A stretch of 64,000 nucleotides of DNA from Trebouxia sp. TZW2008 (taxonomy: Eukaryota; Chlorophyta; Trebouxiophyceae; Trebouxiales; Trebouxiaceae): the NCBI GenBank assembly GCA_002118135.1, contig BDIU01000005.1:124001-188000 (forward strand), written 5' to 3'. Every line of letters begins with the position of its first letter. The first letter of the stretch is position 1. Position numbers and translations under genes: made by a program. Below are positions 27,801 through 37,732 of this stretch, piece by piece. The notes under the pieces were generated by a model. The model was given only the letters and a program-made list of their open reading frames with translations, was not told the origin of the DNA and searched no databases.

Positions 27801-29469
27801 CGTAGTAGCAGCAATATCTCATCAGCTGTAGGTTGATAGACAGCAGGTCACTGCAGCACAAGCAGCATGGTGTTCTCAATCTGCTGCTTCTGATCAGCAT
27901 AGCCTGCTCACCACAACAGCCAAATTTGGTCGACGCAGAGGAAGCAGGAAAAAAAGCAGAACAAGAAGAACAAGATTAAGAAAACCAAAAACAAGAAGAA
28001 GCAAAGGTGAAATTCAGACAATCAACAAAGCCAAGCCAGGTATCAGGTAACATCATGTACAACATCATTACAATCCTTTATGTTTGCCAGGACGCTTTAT
28101 GTCAGGACATCCTCACTGTGTGGCCAATGCATGTTGGAGCCAATCAACTAATTGTGACTGTAGCAATGCTTCTGGGTATAAAATATGTGTTATAAGCTCC
28201 AGAATGCGGTTGTTACATCAAGAACACACTGTACCTGCCAAGATGCCCCAGTCAATGGCTTGCTTGATCCCAGGGGGGTACACAAGGGCCCCCACCAAGT
28301 TAGCCTGGGACCCGGTGCGCTATACATGCTAGCACGAATGATGGGACATACAGTTGTGGATGTTGTCTGTTACCTGCCAAAATTCCCCAGTCAATGGCTT
28401 GCTTGTTTCCAGGGGGGTACACAAGGGTCCCCAATGACTGCAGCTTCTTTGCTGCTGCATCAGCCTGACGGCTGCCATACTCAAACCTCTCTTCTTCTTC
28501 TGCTGGGGGCTGGCCCCTTTGAGAAAGCCTCTGCCGCAATCTGCGCTGCGACTCCAGATACTGCTCCAATTCTTCTGCAGTTTTTGGCCTAGGCTCAGGG
28601 CGGGGCAGGTTTTGGGAGTGCTGACTAACATGGAATTCTTCATCTGGGCTGTTGTGTAAGCCACCTGGAAATAAGTGGCTTTGACAACTTCTTTCCAGGT
28701 GTTGAAGTAAGCAGTGAAAGGAACAGAGCAGCTGTTTGCGAGGGTTAAAGTGTACGTGATGATCCCCTTTTTTGCGCATCATTCTGCAAAAATTGACATT
28801 CACAGCAATATCTTAGACTTGCTTCTGTTCCCTATGACTAGCTCTCCAAGGCATTGCGCAATTGGTCAGCTGCACCATTATCGGTCCTGAAAATGCAGCA
28901 ATGCAAGCAAAGCTATGATTACAAATGTTTACATGACCTTGCGACGGCACGTCAGTCACGAAGTGCTTTTCATTGAGCTATGCTGACCAGCCAGATAGAT
29001 GAATTGGCGCAACAAGCGCTTATGATCAAACATCTCTTGATGAGCTTCCAAGTCCGGCGATATCAAAAAAAGCTTTGATTTCCTGCATCGCTACACCTCA
29101 AAATTGCGTAGGGAAGTGACCAAACTTGAGTCTGAGAAGTTGAGCGCTCTTTCTCCTTACAGACAGCTTTTAATCAGAGCTCACAGCAATAGAGTTGTTT
29201 GTGTGCACACAGTTTGAGCAATATTCAAGAACCTTTTCTGAGCATGCTGCACAGCTGGCAATCTGACAAATCTGGGAAGGCATTCAGCTATCACGTGACT
29301 CACCAGGCCGCTGAGACGAGTCCTGCTCAGCATCTTGTATTCTGCCAAAGATGGTGCCAAAGCCCTCAAATGCCCTTTGAATCTGCACCATGTCCTTCAT
29401 CATAGCTTCAAAAAAAGCGTCACCAGCCTCATCGATCCGTTGTGTTGCCTGCATATTGAACGATGCCAT
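24845..29469 (-). CDS. AAA-type ATPase, plant-conserved family
   Basis: Seven exons close in phase to 415 residues: 29469-29304, 28664-28374, 27795-27627, 27111-26941, 26369-26229, 25752-25572 and 24973-24845. The N-terminal ~140 residues are charged, with PKTAEELEQYLESQRRL and FEYGSRQADAAAKKLQSLG, probably helical. One AAA module follows: Walker A FEGPPGTGKTTSAR, the pore-loop region PLEAVASKWYGESERKL, Walker B CIIFLDEVDS, HEATRRLLGVLLRHLDGF, sensor 1 VVIAATNRKEDLDPALLSR (with the arginine-finger area), and the lid helix segment MAGRDLKDISEQAERRWASK. The order matches a land-plant AAA family of unclear substrate; the ATPase fold is certain, the role is not. ATG 29469 lies one base after the stop of the upstream gene. 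Introns hold at least six exon-junction echoes. Confidence 0.93.
25380..25445 (-). repeat. Echo of AAA exon 6 donor end
   Basis: It repeats the true exon end at 25570-25625. The minus strand reads DISEQAEQRWATRVAAL against DISEQAERRWASKVAAL. The copy keeps the GGTAGC donor as GGGTAGC. It lies in the intron just downstream of exon 6. Confidence 0.8.
25800..26010 (-). repeat. Two echoes of AAA exon 6 acceptor end
   Basis: The exon 6 start (VQFGLPDEACRAQ) recurs at about 25810-25870 as VQFGLPNDACRAN and again near 25965-26005 as FGLPDEAC, each preceded on the minus strand by a CAG-type acceptor and a CATCAGTG or equivalent. All lie upstream in intron 5. Confidence 0.8.
26780..26828 (-). repeat. 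Echo of AAA exon 4 donor end
   Basis: About 45 bases repeat the end of the Walker B exon near 26943-26985. On the plus strand both hold TGGCGA, GAGTCCACTTCATC and AGGAAGAT. The true exon ends in Ser plus an AG dinucleotide and GTGAGC. Confidence 0.75.
27225..27300 (-). repeat. Echo of AAA exon 4 acceptor end
   Basis: It repeats 27045-27115. Both carry, on the plus strand, CTTAGAAGCGA, AGCCTCCA and GGGCACA, then GCCTGGCTAGCAATCACC and CTGCAT or CCGCAT. The copy contains the acceptor region (GCAG becomes GCGG), a loss of the AG consensus. Confidence 0.8.
27361..27386. repeat. GCT trinucleotide microsatellite
   Basis: Seven or eight GCT units in intron 3 of the AAA ATPase gene. Confidence 0.8.
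27862..27912 (-). repeat. Echo of AAA exon 3 acceptor end
   Basis: It repeats about 27755-27805: CTCAATCTGCTGCTTCTG, a GTCA or ATCA, then ATAGCCT. The copy lies in intron 2, upstream of the true acceptor on the minus strand. Confidence 0.75.
28232..28300 (-). repeat. Echo of AAA exon 2 donor end
   Basis: It repeats 28370-28435: ACCTGCCAA, CCCCAGTCAATGGCTTGCTT, CCAGGGGGGTACACAAGGG and CCCC. The copy retains an intact donor (GGCAG|GTACAG on the minus strand), so two equivalent donors lie 140 bases apart. Confidence 0.85.
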
Positions 29470-29470
29470 C

Positions 29471-31517
29471 TTAGTTATGGATTGAATCGAGAGATGTGTC
29501 CTGTGTGAAGGTGTCTAAAAGGGCACATATGTCATCCTGTAAGGGGTTGTGAGTCAGGCCACACAATGGTGGAGTTGGGAAGCAGCTTTGACCTGGCTGG
29601 CTAACATTACCCCAGTGTACAATCTTGCCTACAGCAGGAACCGCTACTAAGCGACAAGGCAAGCATTGCAACTACAAGTGAAGAGCAGAAACTGTCAAGG
29701 GATCGGAGCGAAACAGTAAAGCAGCCTTGCAGTGACCTCTCCTGAGGATTTGAAGCAGATTTTGGGGCAGTGATCTGATAAGCAGCTGGGAGGGCAGCTG
29801 ACAGCACAGACAGCTCATCATCATCAACAGGCAGACATTGTATTCCTTTCATGATGCAGAAATCAGATGGCTTTTACTTTATTTTGTGTTTCACCCTCCT
29901 GAATTCAAATTTGTAAGCACTTGTTTCGGAAAGCCATGGGATGAGCGTACCTGAGGATTGTAAGCAGATTTGTGTGCATGGATTTGATTGGCAGCCCTGA
30001 GGGCAGCTGACAGCACAGACAGTTCGTCATCAGTGAGAGCACCCCGCTTCAGGAACTCAACAGCAGGGCGGTGGTCTGCTTTGCCCGGACTGCACATCTG
30101 AATGGTGAGCTTGCCTGCTGAGCCAGATGACTTGATTGAGACAGCCTTTGCTCCTGCAAGATTGCTGGACTGCAGCAAAAAGGGGTTGAGTCATGCCGCA
30201 TGGTCATGCACGTGGACATGCAGACATGCAAGCATAAAAGGACTGCATTAAAGCCCATGTGCATCTGCATGCGCATGGCATGCAAATATGCAAGCAATTC
30301 ACCCCTTTGCTTTGAGCTGAATTGCAGCGGAAGGCGGCTATATCACGCCCCACGTCCGTGCTGATGACATGGAGACATGCAAGCAAACAACCGCTGGACT
30401 GCAAACACACCTGGTCTCTTCAGGCTCCATTTGCATGCTGATGACATGCAGCATGACAGCAAACCATGCCTTGAAATTGAGGTGCACTGCACTGCGCAGG
30501 TCCTGCTTCATGCCCCAAAGTCATGACATGCATGGAAGCACTTCCACTGTGGGCACAGCATGGCCCACGCCAAGACCAACAATACAAGCACAGCTGCACA
30601 TGAGTGGTATTGCAATTGGTATAATATGAATGCTCGCCACTCTAGTCCACACAGCAGGGCAGACGTGTTTCCGCAGCTGAATGGCAACGTCTCCTGATGC
30701 ATCATGCAACAATGAAATGTATCTTCTAGAAGAATTACCTGTACTGACACAGATCCTGGCAGGGAGTTGAGCTGTCCCATGACGGCATTGTACACAGTAC
30801 CAAGCTCAATTCCAGCACGCAACGGGAATGTGATAGACAGCTGACCAGCGCTCAAGCTGATTTTGGGCGCTTCTGCCCTGCACAAACCCAGAACTCATTG
30901 ATCTTGCATGCGGGGAACTATGCACAGGCTCTGTCACTCTGAAATGATGGCCAACAATAGCATTGATGCTCAGCTGTGCAAGGGTTGTGAACAATGCTTA
31001 CTTGACGACCTCAAAGAAGGACTCTGCTTCCTCCCGATGCAAATCCTCGTCTATAGCCAACCAGGTCTTTGTCACTGCATCGGTCATTTTATCCCAGACA
31101 TCCTGTGTTCAAAAGATTTGTCACACTTTAGCTGCCAACTTCTGAGACAACTGAATGATACATTGATACCTGGGCCGGCGCGAACGCGAGGTAGGTAACA
31201 ACCTGAGACAGTGCTTTGACAGAACCAGGCTCAAACCAACAGCATCTCAGCCCTTGCCTGATTGTTGGCTTCACAGTGAACAAGAAATGGAGATGCAGCA
31301 GAGAAGGCTGCCGCTGCAGCTGCAACCCCCCACCAGTTCCAGTCGACATCTGCAGAGTCCTATGCACGCACGAGCCCAACTTGCAGCGACAGCGAAACCT
31401 GAGTGTCTGATGCATTTGTGTCATACTTGGAAAGACCAACAAACCTGTACAATGCTGACGCCAGGAGTTGAAGCGTTCACAGCGGCTCGGAACCACCGTC
31501 CTGAGCATTAAGGCCAT
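29471..31517 (-). CDS. Unknown protein, possibly organelle- or membrane-associated
   Basis: Seven exons close in phase to 247 residues: 31517-31445, 31349-31237, 31202-31170, 31102-31002, 30877-30739, 30169-29951 and 29536-29471. The N terminus (MALMLRTVVPSRCERF) could be a presequence; WWGVAAAAAAFSAASPFLV is a hydrophobic stretch of about 20 residues that may be a membrane segment. The rest is soluble: DVWDKMTDAVTKTWLAIDE, APKISLSAGQLSITFP, and a long helical part with GALTDDELSVLSAALRAANQ. I do not recognise the family. Exon choices in the N-terminal third are the least certain. The TAA ends one base before the AAA ATPase ATG on the same strand. Confidence 0.65.
29735..29815 (-). repeat. 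Echo of exon 6 end with a destroyed donor
   Basis: It repeats 29946-30025 of the unknown gene. The minus strand reads DDELSVLSAALPAAYQI against DDELSVLSAALRAANQI. At the junction the true CAG|GTACGC has become CAGGAGAGG, so the GT is gone. Confidence 0.85.
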
Positions 31518-32415
31518 GTGAGTTGCTCGACGTTTGCGAAACACCTGTAGGCAAGCTTTCTCACCTGTTTGACGGCCATGATTTGCGACCAGCAGCCGCT
31601 GAGCTCTGCCTCTGGCGAAATGGCGAAGCAACAGGCCACTTCCTCTCCTCATATACAGTGATCTCTACGAAACCAACGAGCAGCGAGCAAAGCGGCGCAG
31701 ATGCACTACTGCCGACGAGGACAGACCTCGTATCGAATCTAGCGCCCAGAAATATAAGTCAGGTGCCTGCCGCATGGGTTTGTTGCTCAGCACCTGCTAA
31801 TGGTGCAGGACCTTCCCCAGGACCTTCATCTCTGTCATTCTGAAGTGCCTGTAGAACACAGCTTGAATGGCGTCCATCCTGCTCAGCATGCCGGCCAAAA
31901 TCGACATGTCTTTGCCCTAATGCCAGGGAGGTAGAACTGTTGTGGTATGTTGCCAGACACAGAACCAGACCTGGTCTACTGAGGCCGGCCGCAGGCTTGA
32001 CATACACCGCATGTGCCAGGCTCATTGCTACCAGGAGGCAGAAATTAAAAGTTTTGGCAGTTGCAGGGATGTAATTGCCAAAACTGAGATCACACATGTC
32101 TGAGACAGCTAGCAATTGCAAGTGTCATGCATACAATGCGCTTGATGCTGAAACATGTATGTATGCATCTCATCTTTTCATTTTTACACAGAAGTTGCAC
32201 AAATCAGAACAGTGAACTGTCCTGCAGACATGACTCAAGTCAGCAGCTCATTGTACAGGCAGACACACACAATATGCGCTACGGCACCCACATTCAATTT
32301 GTGTCTCGTAATGCTTTAAAACTATGGCAATCATTTCTAGCACAGCACTTTTGGCTGTCACCTCTATCACTGCTTTCTTCATGACAACAAGACCATCATT
32401 GCAAGCCTTGATGTC
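31518..32415. other. Intergenic region upstream of the unknown gene
   Basis: It lies between the start of the unknown gene and the stop of the lumen protein gene, both minus strand. Open frames are present on both strands (about 31523-31843 and 31759-32121) but lack splice context or recognisable domains. Confidence 0.45.
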
Positions 32416-32990
32416 CTAATTTGCGCTTTCACGGACTCCCTCCTCCTGCAACATAGCAATGTGATCATTGCAAAGCAGGTCCTGCATTCAATCACGACAT
32501 GGCTGAGCTTCCAGCATTACCTGGCGTGTGTGGACATTGGGGGACTTGTCTTCTGATACAGCATATTTGCTCTCATCAAATGCAGAAGCTGTCTTGCCAG
32601 TCTCGCGCATCTCCTGTGCAGCTTTCTGCAATTGCTCTTTACGTGCCTCAGCTCTGGAGTCAGCAACATTAATGCATCAGATGGTGGCACTGCTTAGCCT
32701 ATCAGGTGCTCAAGTGAAGCAAGGGAGCTTACGTGGCTCTGGCCTTCTCAGCGTCTCTCGCGAATGCAGGAGCGGCCAAGAAGGCCGGCAGAGTCACCAA
32801 CGCAAGTCCAGCGGACCTGTAGGTGCATGTAGAGTCAGTAGTGCCTCAGCATACTGTGATCGACTCCTTGAGCAGTGCCTATATACCTTCTTGTTGATGA
32901 GGAAGCGTTCGCTTGCACGGCACATCGGGACTGACGTGCTGATTTGCACGCTGGGCGAGCAGGAGCGAAGGACTGTAGAGTTTGGCTCAT
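32416..32990 (-). CDS. Small thylakoid-lumen protein with Tat-type signal
   Basis: Four exons close in phase to 116 residues: 32990-32887, 32816-32733, 32653-32521 and 32445-32416. The N terminus MSQTLQSFAPARPACKSAR is a plastid transit peptide. It is followed by TRRSAGLALVTLPAFLAAP and an AFA cleavage motif, with twin Arg, a hydrophobic core and an A-x-A site: a bipartite lumen signal of the Tat type. The mature part is only about 60 residues, highly charged and helical: EARKEQLQKAAQEMRET, then ESKYAVSEDKSPNVHTRQ. I do not recognise it as a named photosystem subunit. It is likely a soluble lumen factor. The DRG gene lies 390 bp upstream on the same strand. Confidence 0.85.
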
Positions 32991-33380
32991 GCAAGTCTGC
33001 ATCCTGTTCACAGTGACGGGATTTAATCACTGAAAAGTCTTGTAACGACGCGGCTTGTCAATTCAAAACTCGGCTCGTGCAAGCGATGACTCCTTGTAGC
33101 GGATCTAATGATGTCGGAATAAATGTGGTCAACCTTATGCTCCAAGTCAAGAGTCTGAATAGGATAAAGTCAAGAAGAGCAACAGAGCGTTGCTGCTCTT
33201 TGACAACAATCAGACTTTGTAGCAAGACGTCGTATGCTGTTTGAAAGGAGCTAGGCTGAGCCTTCAGCACAGAAGACAACAAATTGAGGTTTGTCACAGC
33301 AGCTATGTCACATGTCATCACTGCAACAAAATGGTATGAAATACATGGCATACTTCAAATCAGTTTGCAGTGACTGCAAC
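32991..33380. other. Short intergenic region between the DRG gene and the lumen protein gene
   Basis: 390 bases that must hold the DRG 3' end and the lumen-protein promoter. No motif could be assigned. Confidence 0.5.
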
Positions 33381-36300
33381 TCAAGTCTTGAGTGCAGCCT
33401 TCTTTTCTCTGTCAGATATTCGCAAGGGAGCATCACTTTTTGTCTTGAATCTACCACGGCCATCAGCTGCTGTGTCTACCTTCTTCTTAACTATCTGAAC
33501 CACGTCCTCGTCTTCTAGGTTGTGTGACAGCCCACACCTGCAATGGCAGCAGATGAGGACTTCCTTGAGACGCTGCACCTTGACGAGTACGACAGTACAT
33601 GTCCGTTACATGCATCATGACTTGTGAGGACAGGGCACTGTGATGAGAGCTGCAGAGCCAGCAATGGTATCCCAGTCAGCAACACTTTCACGCTGCGTCA
33701 CATGTGTCCGTTGCACAGTCAGGCCAAAGACGCACAACATGCATATCTGAGCATCACTAACATGCCACAGTGGCCATACCCAGCCGAGCAAAAAGACGTT
33801 TGAGATGCCACTGCTACTACTAACGCAAGTTGAAACGCCATGCTATGACGCAACGTGGCAACATGCACCTGCCACATATGCTTTGCCGCATGGCACTCCA
33901 GGGCTGTACCTTTGTGGGTAGTGTTTCGAGCTGGTTCCCCACACCAAGGCATAGTTGAGCTGCGACACCATGCTATTGTGTATCTGCCTACACAAATGCT
34001 CAAGTAGTGTGCCGCCTCTGTCGCTGGAGAGAATGACTGGATCGCCAAAGTCTGGTTTTGCGCCAACCTTTTTGGTATATACTCTCACCTGCAAAAGTTG
34101 ATCCTGTTGAGGCAATCTTCAAGTTTGTCAGAGGTCCTGACATTCAGATTGGAAACAGCACACAGCGTGTGTGAACACTGCTGAAGCATGTCAACTGTTG
34201 GAGAAAGAAAGTCTGCCATAAATTTGCGATTGCAACTGTAGTGCGTGAAAAACATCTGCTTACCAATGCCATCATTTCCCACATTTTCACAAGCAAGCCA
34301 TCTAGGTTTAGGTTCTGATAGCAGGAGATAGGGATTGAATTGGGCCGCCTGCAACACCATACAACATTGTATCAGCATCAAAAAAAATGTCTGTGTTCAA
34401 AGCACTGCAGGTAGGCACAAGCAATATGCATGAGACAAATGCATGCACAGCATTAAGACACACCTGATGAACCACCATCTGAAAACCAGGCAAGTGCTCA
34501 ATACAAAAGAACCCTTCCAATATGTAGAACGGATTTATGTGGTTACATGCCCCAACGGAAGCCTCTGTGAGTGCAAACAGCTCAACACTCACCTTGCAAT
34601 TCCATCTACTTCCTCCATGCTGCATACGTCTATCTTGTTGTAGACATACAGGCACTTAACATAGCGCCTGTTGCCCTACATGCAACACAGGTTTCCTGGG
34701 TTTCAGCATCATTTGATGCAAACCAAAGCTCTGACAGCTAAGCTCACAGCTATGATTTTGCAATGCATAGGCATGAGGCATTTGCAACAATGCTGAGTCG
34801 ACAGCAAATTCAGCCTTACCTCGATGACATCTATCAGATCATCCACAGTGCAGTCTTCTTTCAGCAGAATGTCAGCATTGTGGCACTTGTATTCCTGCAT
34901 GCCAGAAGTCCATTAGCAGACAACTTCGCTGCACTTTGCCAAGGCTTCAGACGTGCACAGCGCACACCTGAGAGGTCTTGGATGCCAGGTGACACTCAAA
35001 AGCGTTGCATGGTCACAGGGATTAAATACAATGATTGAGCACCAGCAATGTCTGTCTGTGCATAGTGCTTGTGATGAGTGCATGCAGGCCAAGCTGATTG
35101 AGACAACGACTGACCTGCAGAATCCTCTGGCACATCTTCTCATCCAAATGCGTCAAGGGCACCACACTGTTGAACGAGATCCCTCCAGTCTTTTTCTTCT
35201 TGAAATATATGTTTGGAGCTGTTCTGTTCAGACGAATGCCGACAGACTCTAGCTCTTTTGTGAGGATGTCCCTGTGGAAGTCTGGCTTAGATGCGTCCAA
35301 GACCATGAGCAGCAGATCTGCGCTTTTACAGACTGCAATGACCTGTCGCCCTCGGCCTGCAAAGAAAGCCAAGAACCTCAATTACACTTTTTGCAGGTTG
35401 TAAAAATTTGTTGTCTAGCACAAGTATTGGGCCCAGTGGAAAGGCTGATGCCAGCAAAACAACGATGCAATGAGATGTGGTGACAAGGCAACTCGGGGAC
35501 CACCCAGACAGTCAATTACATTTTGCTAAGGCTGTGAATTAAGTTCCTCAAGAGACCAACATTGCAGCTGATAGCAACAAGACTGGAGTTGTCTAGGTCT
35601 ACATTTACCCAGGCAGTGTGGACATCTTGTAAAGTGGCTTCTCTTTGTAACAACAGCTTTAGGAACGATATGATTGTTGTTACAACAAGTTATCCTTACG
35701 CAGAGACACCACTGCAGTCAGAATGCAGTGCTTTCCCACTTGCATTGTCTTTATCATCAAATTCCCTTAGAAAGAACAGCCACCGTAAAAGGAGTTTGCA
35801 TGTTGGGGCAAAGCATGTAGAGACTTGGGCGGTTGTCTCATGCTATGCAAATTTACCTTTGCCTTGTGCAGCCCCCTCAATGATACCAGGCAGATCCAGA
35901 AGCTGTATCTTTGCATCATTGTAGTGAATGACTCCAGGAATGCAAGTTAGGGTTGTGAACTCGTAGGCTGCAACCTCAGATTGTGTGCCTGTGAGCTGGG
36001 TCAGAATGGTACTCTTGCCCACACTAGGGAAACCTGCATACAGTCAAGGTTTCTGGATTGGTTGCCAGAGTTGTCTGTTTCCTGATACCGTAACTTCTCT
36101 TCCAAAAACACTTGATGTAAAGACATTCTTGATGTGTAAGGACAACCCAGTTCAAAATCAGTCACTGCGTCCTGACTGCAGTGGCACTTCTGTGTAACGA
36201 AAACTTGATATAAGGACAGTGTTCTTGGGAACCGAAGTAGTCGTGACAAAGCGAATTCACTGTAGAAGGTCGGGTTGCAAGCTGACAGGCACAAGCAGTA

Positions 36301-37077
36301 GCATGTCATCTGCTGTCATAAATCACACCAACTTTAAAAGTTTGTATCATTGCAAAGATGCATGTCCTCAGCATGAAGACAGGGATAGTCTGATTTCCTT
36401 GAGATGAAAGTTGCTCACTCACCAATGAGCGCAACTCTCCCATCTCCATATTTCTGCACTTCAAACCCTTCTCCGCCACCTTTCCCATCCTGTTGCAATC
36501 AATGCATAGCATTTGCAGTCTGGGCTTGGGAGCCAGATGTGACTCATCAAATTTCCTGGCTTGAAAGCGCAGGTGAATTGTTGTGTGAAGCTACAGCAAC
36601 TCCCTCTCAGCAATTGTCATCGCTGTTGAGCAAGAAAGCATTGACATGCAGAGTCTGTCTCCGAGCACCTTTGATGGTGCTTGCAGCTCTGTGCGCAATT
36701 TTGCCAGCTTGGCTTTCAACTGGCCCATGTGGTACTCAGTCGCCTGCAGTTGTGATTGTTTTCTGATGTACGCATGCACTTCTGCCTTGCTTTTGGGTCT
36801 GATGTCTTGCATGTGCATGCCCAACATCGCAGAAACTTCCGTTTTGCTTGCAGTCAAAAACATAAGCGCAGTACGCTTGCGATGAAGCTGTTGACTGTCC
36901 AATGGTGCATACCTTGTTTTTCTGAGTCCGGCTCATCTCAAATTCAATATCTTGAATTCTGCAAATGGATGGAGAACTTAGTGTCAGATAGAAGGCCTTG
37001 ACGAGCAGCTTTCTCTGCGTTGACAACAGCTGAGTAGCTCAATACAGCAAGTAAGCTTACTTCTCGAGGATACCCAT
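33381..37077 (-). CDS. DRG: Developmentally regulated GTP-binding protein (DRG)
   Basis: Eleven exons close in phase to 400 residues: 37077-37061, 36958-36913, 36743-36669, 36489-36423, 36033-35857, 35356-35115, 34894-34820, 34675-34593, 34348-34264, 34088-33910 and 33537-33381. DRG proteins are conserved cytosolic GTPases that associate with ribosomes and need a DFRP partner. The N terminus [20 protein letters not shown] is typical. G1 is GFPSVGKST,  with [11 protein letters not shown] as G2, LLDLPGII as G3 and YVYNKIDV as G4. A TGS domain follows ([44 protein letters not shown]), ending [13 protein letters not shown]. The tiny first exon (17 bases) and the reading in exon 9 were fixed by family conservation. 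Confidence 0.97.
35640..35745. repeat. Dispersed repeat family B, partial inverted copy
   Basis: Read on the minus strand it holds CACTGCATTCTGACTGCAGT, a GTGTAAGGA-like stretch and ACTTGTTGTAACAA, as in the copy at 36100-36225. It lies in intron 5 of DRG. Confidence 0.4.
36100..36225. repeat. Dispersed repeat family B, longest copy
   Basis: It begins ACACTTGATGTAAAGACATT and ends with AACTTGATATAAGGACAGT, with CAGTCACTGCGTCCTGACTG between. The paired CTTGAT-AAGGACA motifs may be ends of a small mobile element. It lies in intron 4 of DRG. Confidence 0.5.
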
Positions 37078-37732
37078 GGTGTACTTTCTCTTTTACTGCT
37101 GTTTGCTGCTGCTGGGGAATTGAATTGCTATATCAGCACGACGGAAGGGACGATTGCGCCTGACTCACTGTCAAAGAAACAGTCGACAGACGACAAAATG
37201 ACGGGGTCGCACTCCAGCCCTCTCACGCAAGAGACGTTTAAGCAATGCTGAAGGCAGCTCGCATGCGAGAGAGGTGAGGCAACCCCGCTGTTGCTAGAAT
37301 TTTGCCAGACAATGTGCACGAAGCTTTATGGACGATTGATCAGTTCATGGAGCACTTTTGACTCCAACAGCAACTTTTGACCGAGCTCGTGCAAACCTGT
37401 TGAATACAGCAAACGAGTCTCATCAAGCCTTGCGATTACACAGACGTTGGCCAAGCTGTTCACTGGCTTTCCGCGACGACCTTGCACCTGTTTGTTGGTG
37501 CCTGTGTACGCACATCGAGGGAACTCGTTAGGTCAAACAAGTGTGCCTCGACTCTGTTGTCAACAGCGCGTGCGATCGTGTTGTCAGCCAAGCAGCCTTG
37601 CTCGCGAGCACTGCATTTGCGGTGCTGAGTGGCTCGCTACTCCAGGCTTGGCCGAGGTGCTAGACTTTGAGATTCGTATCTTGATCACGGAACTAGTCTG
37701 GCCGGACGAGCTGGGTGGCGTGCCTGCATTGC
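37078..37732. other. Divergent promoter region between DRG and FAD synthase
   Basis: 655 bases between two divergent ATGs. No assignable element; the plus-strand open frame at 37447-37773 overlaps the FAD synthase start in another frame and is probably chance. Confidence 0.5.

Noticed and set aside
31759..32121. Minus-strand open frame of 120 codons
   Set aside because: No splice sites or domain; it lies in the 3' flank of the lumen protein gene.
34085..34381. Alternative reading [15 protein letters not shown] in DRG exon 9
   Set aside because: It is the longer open frame, but the other frame ([20 protein letters not shown]) joins in phase on both sides and matches the DRG family.
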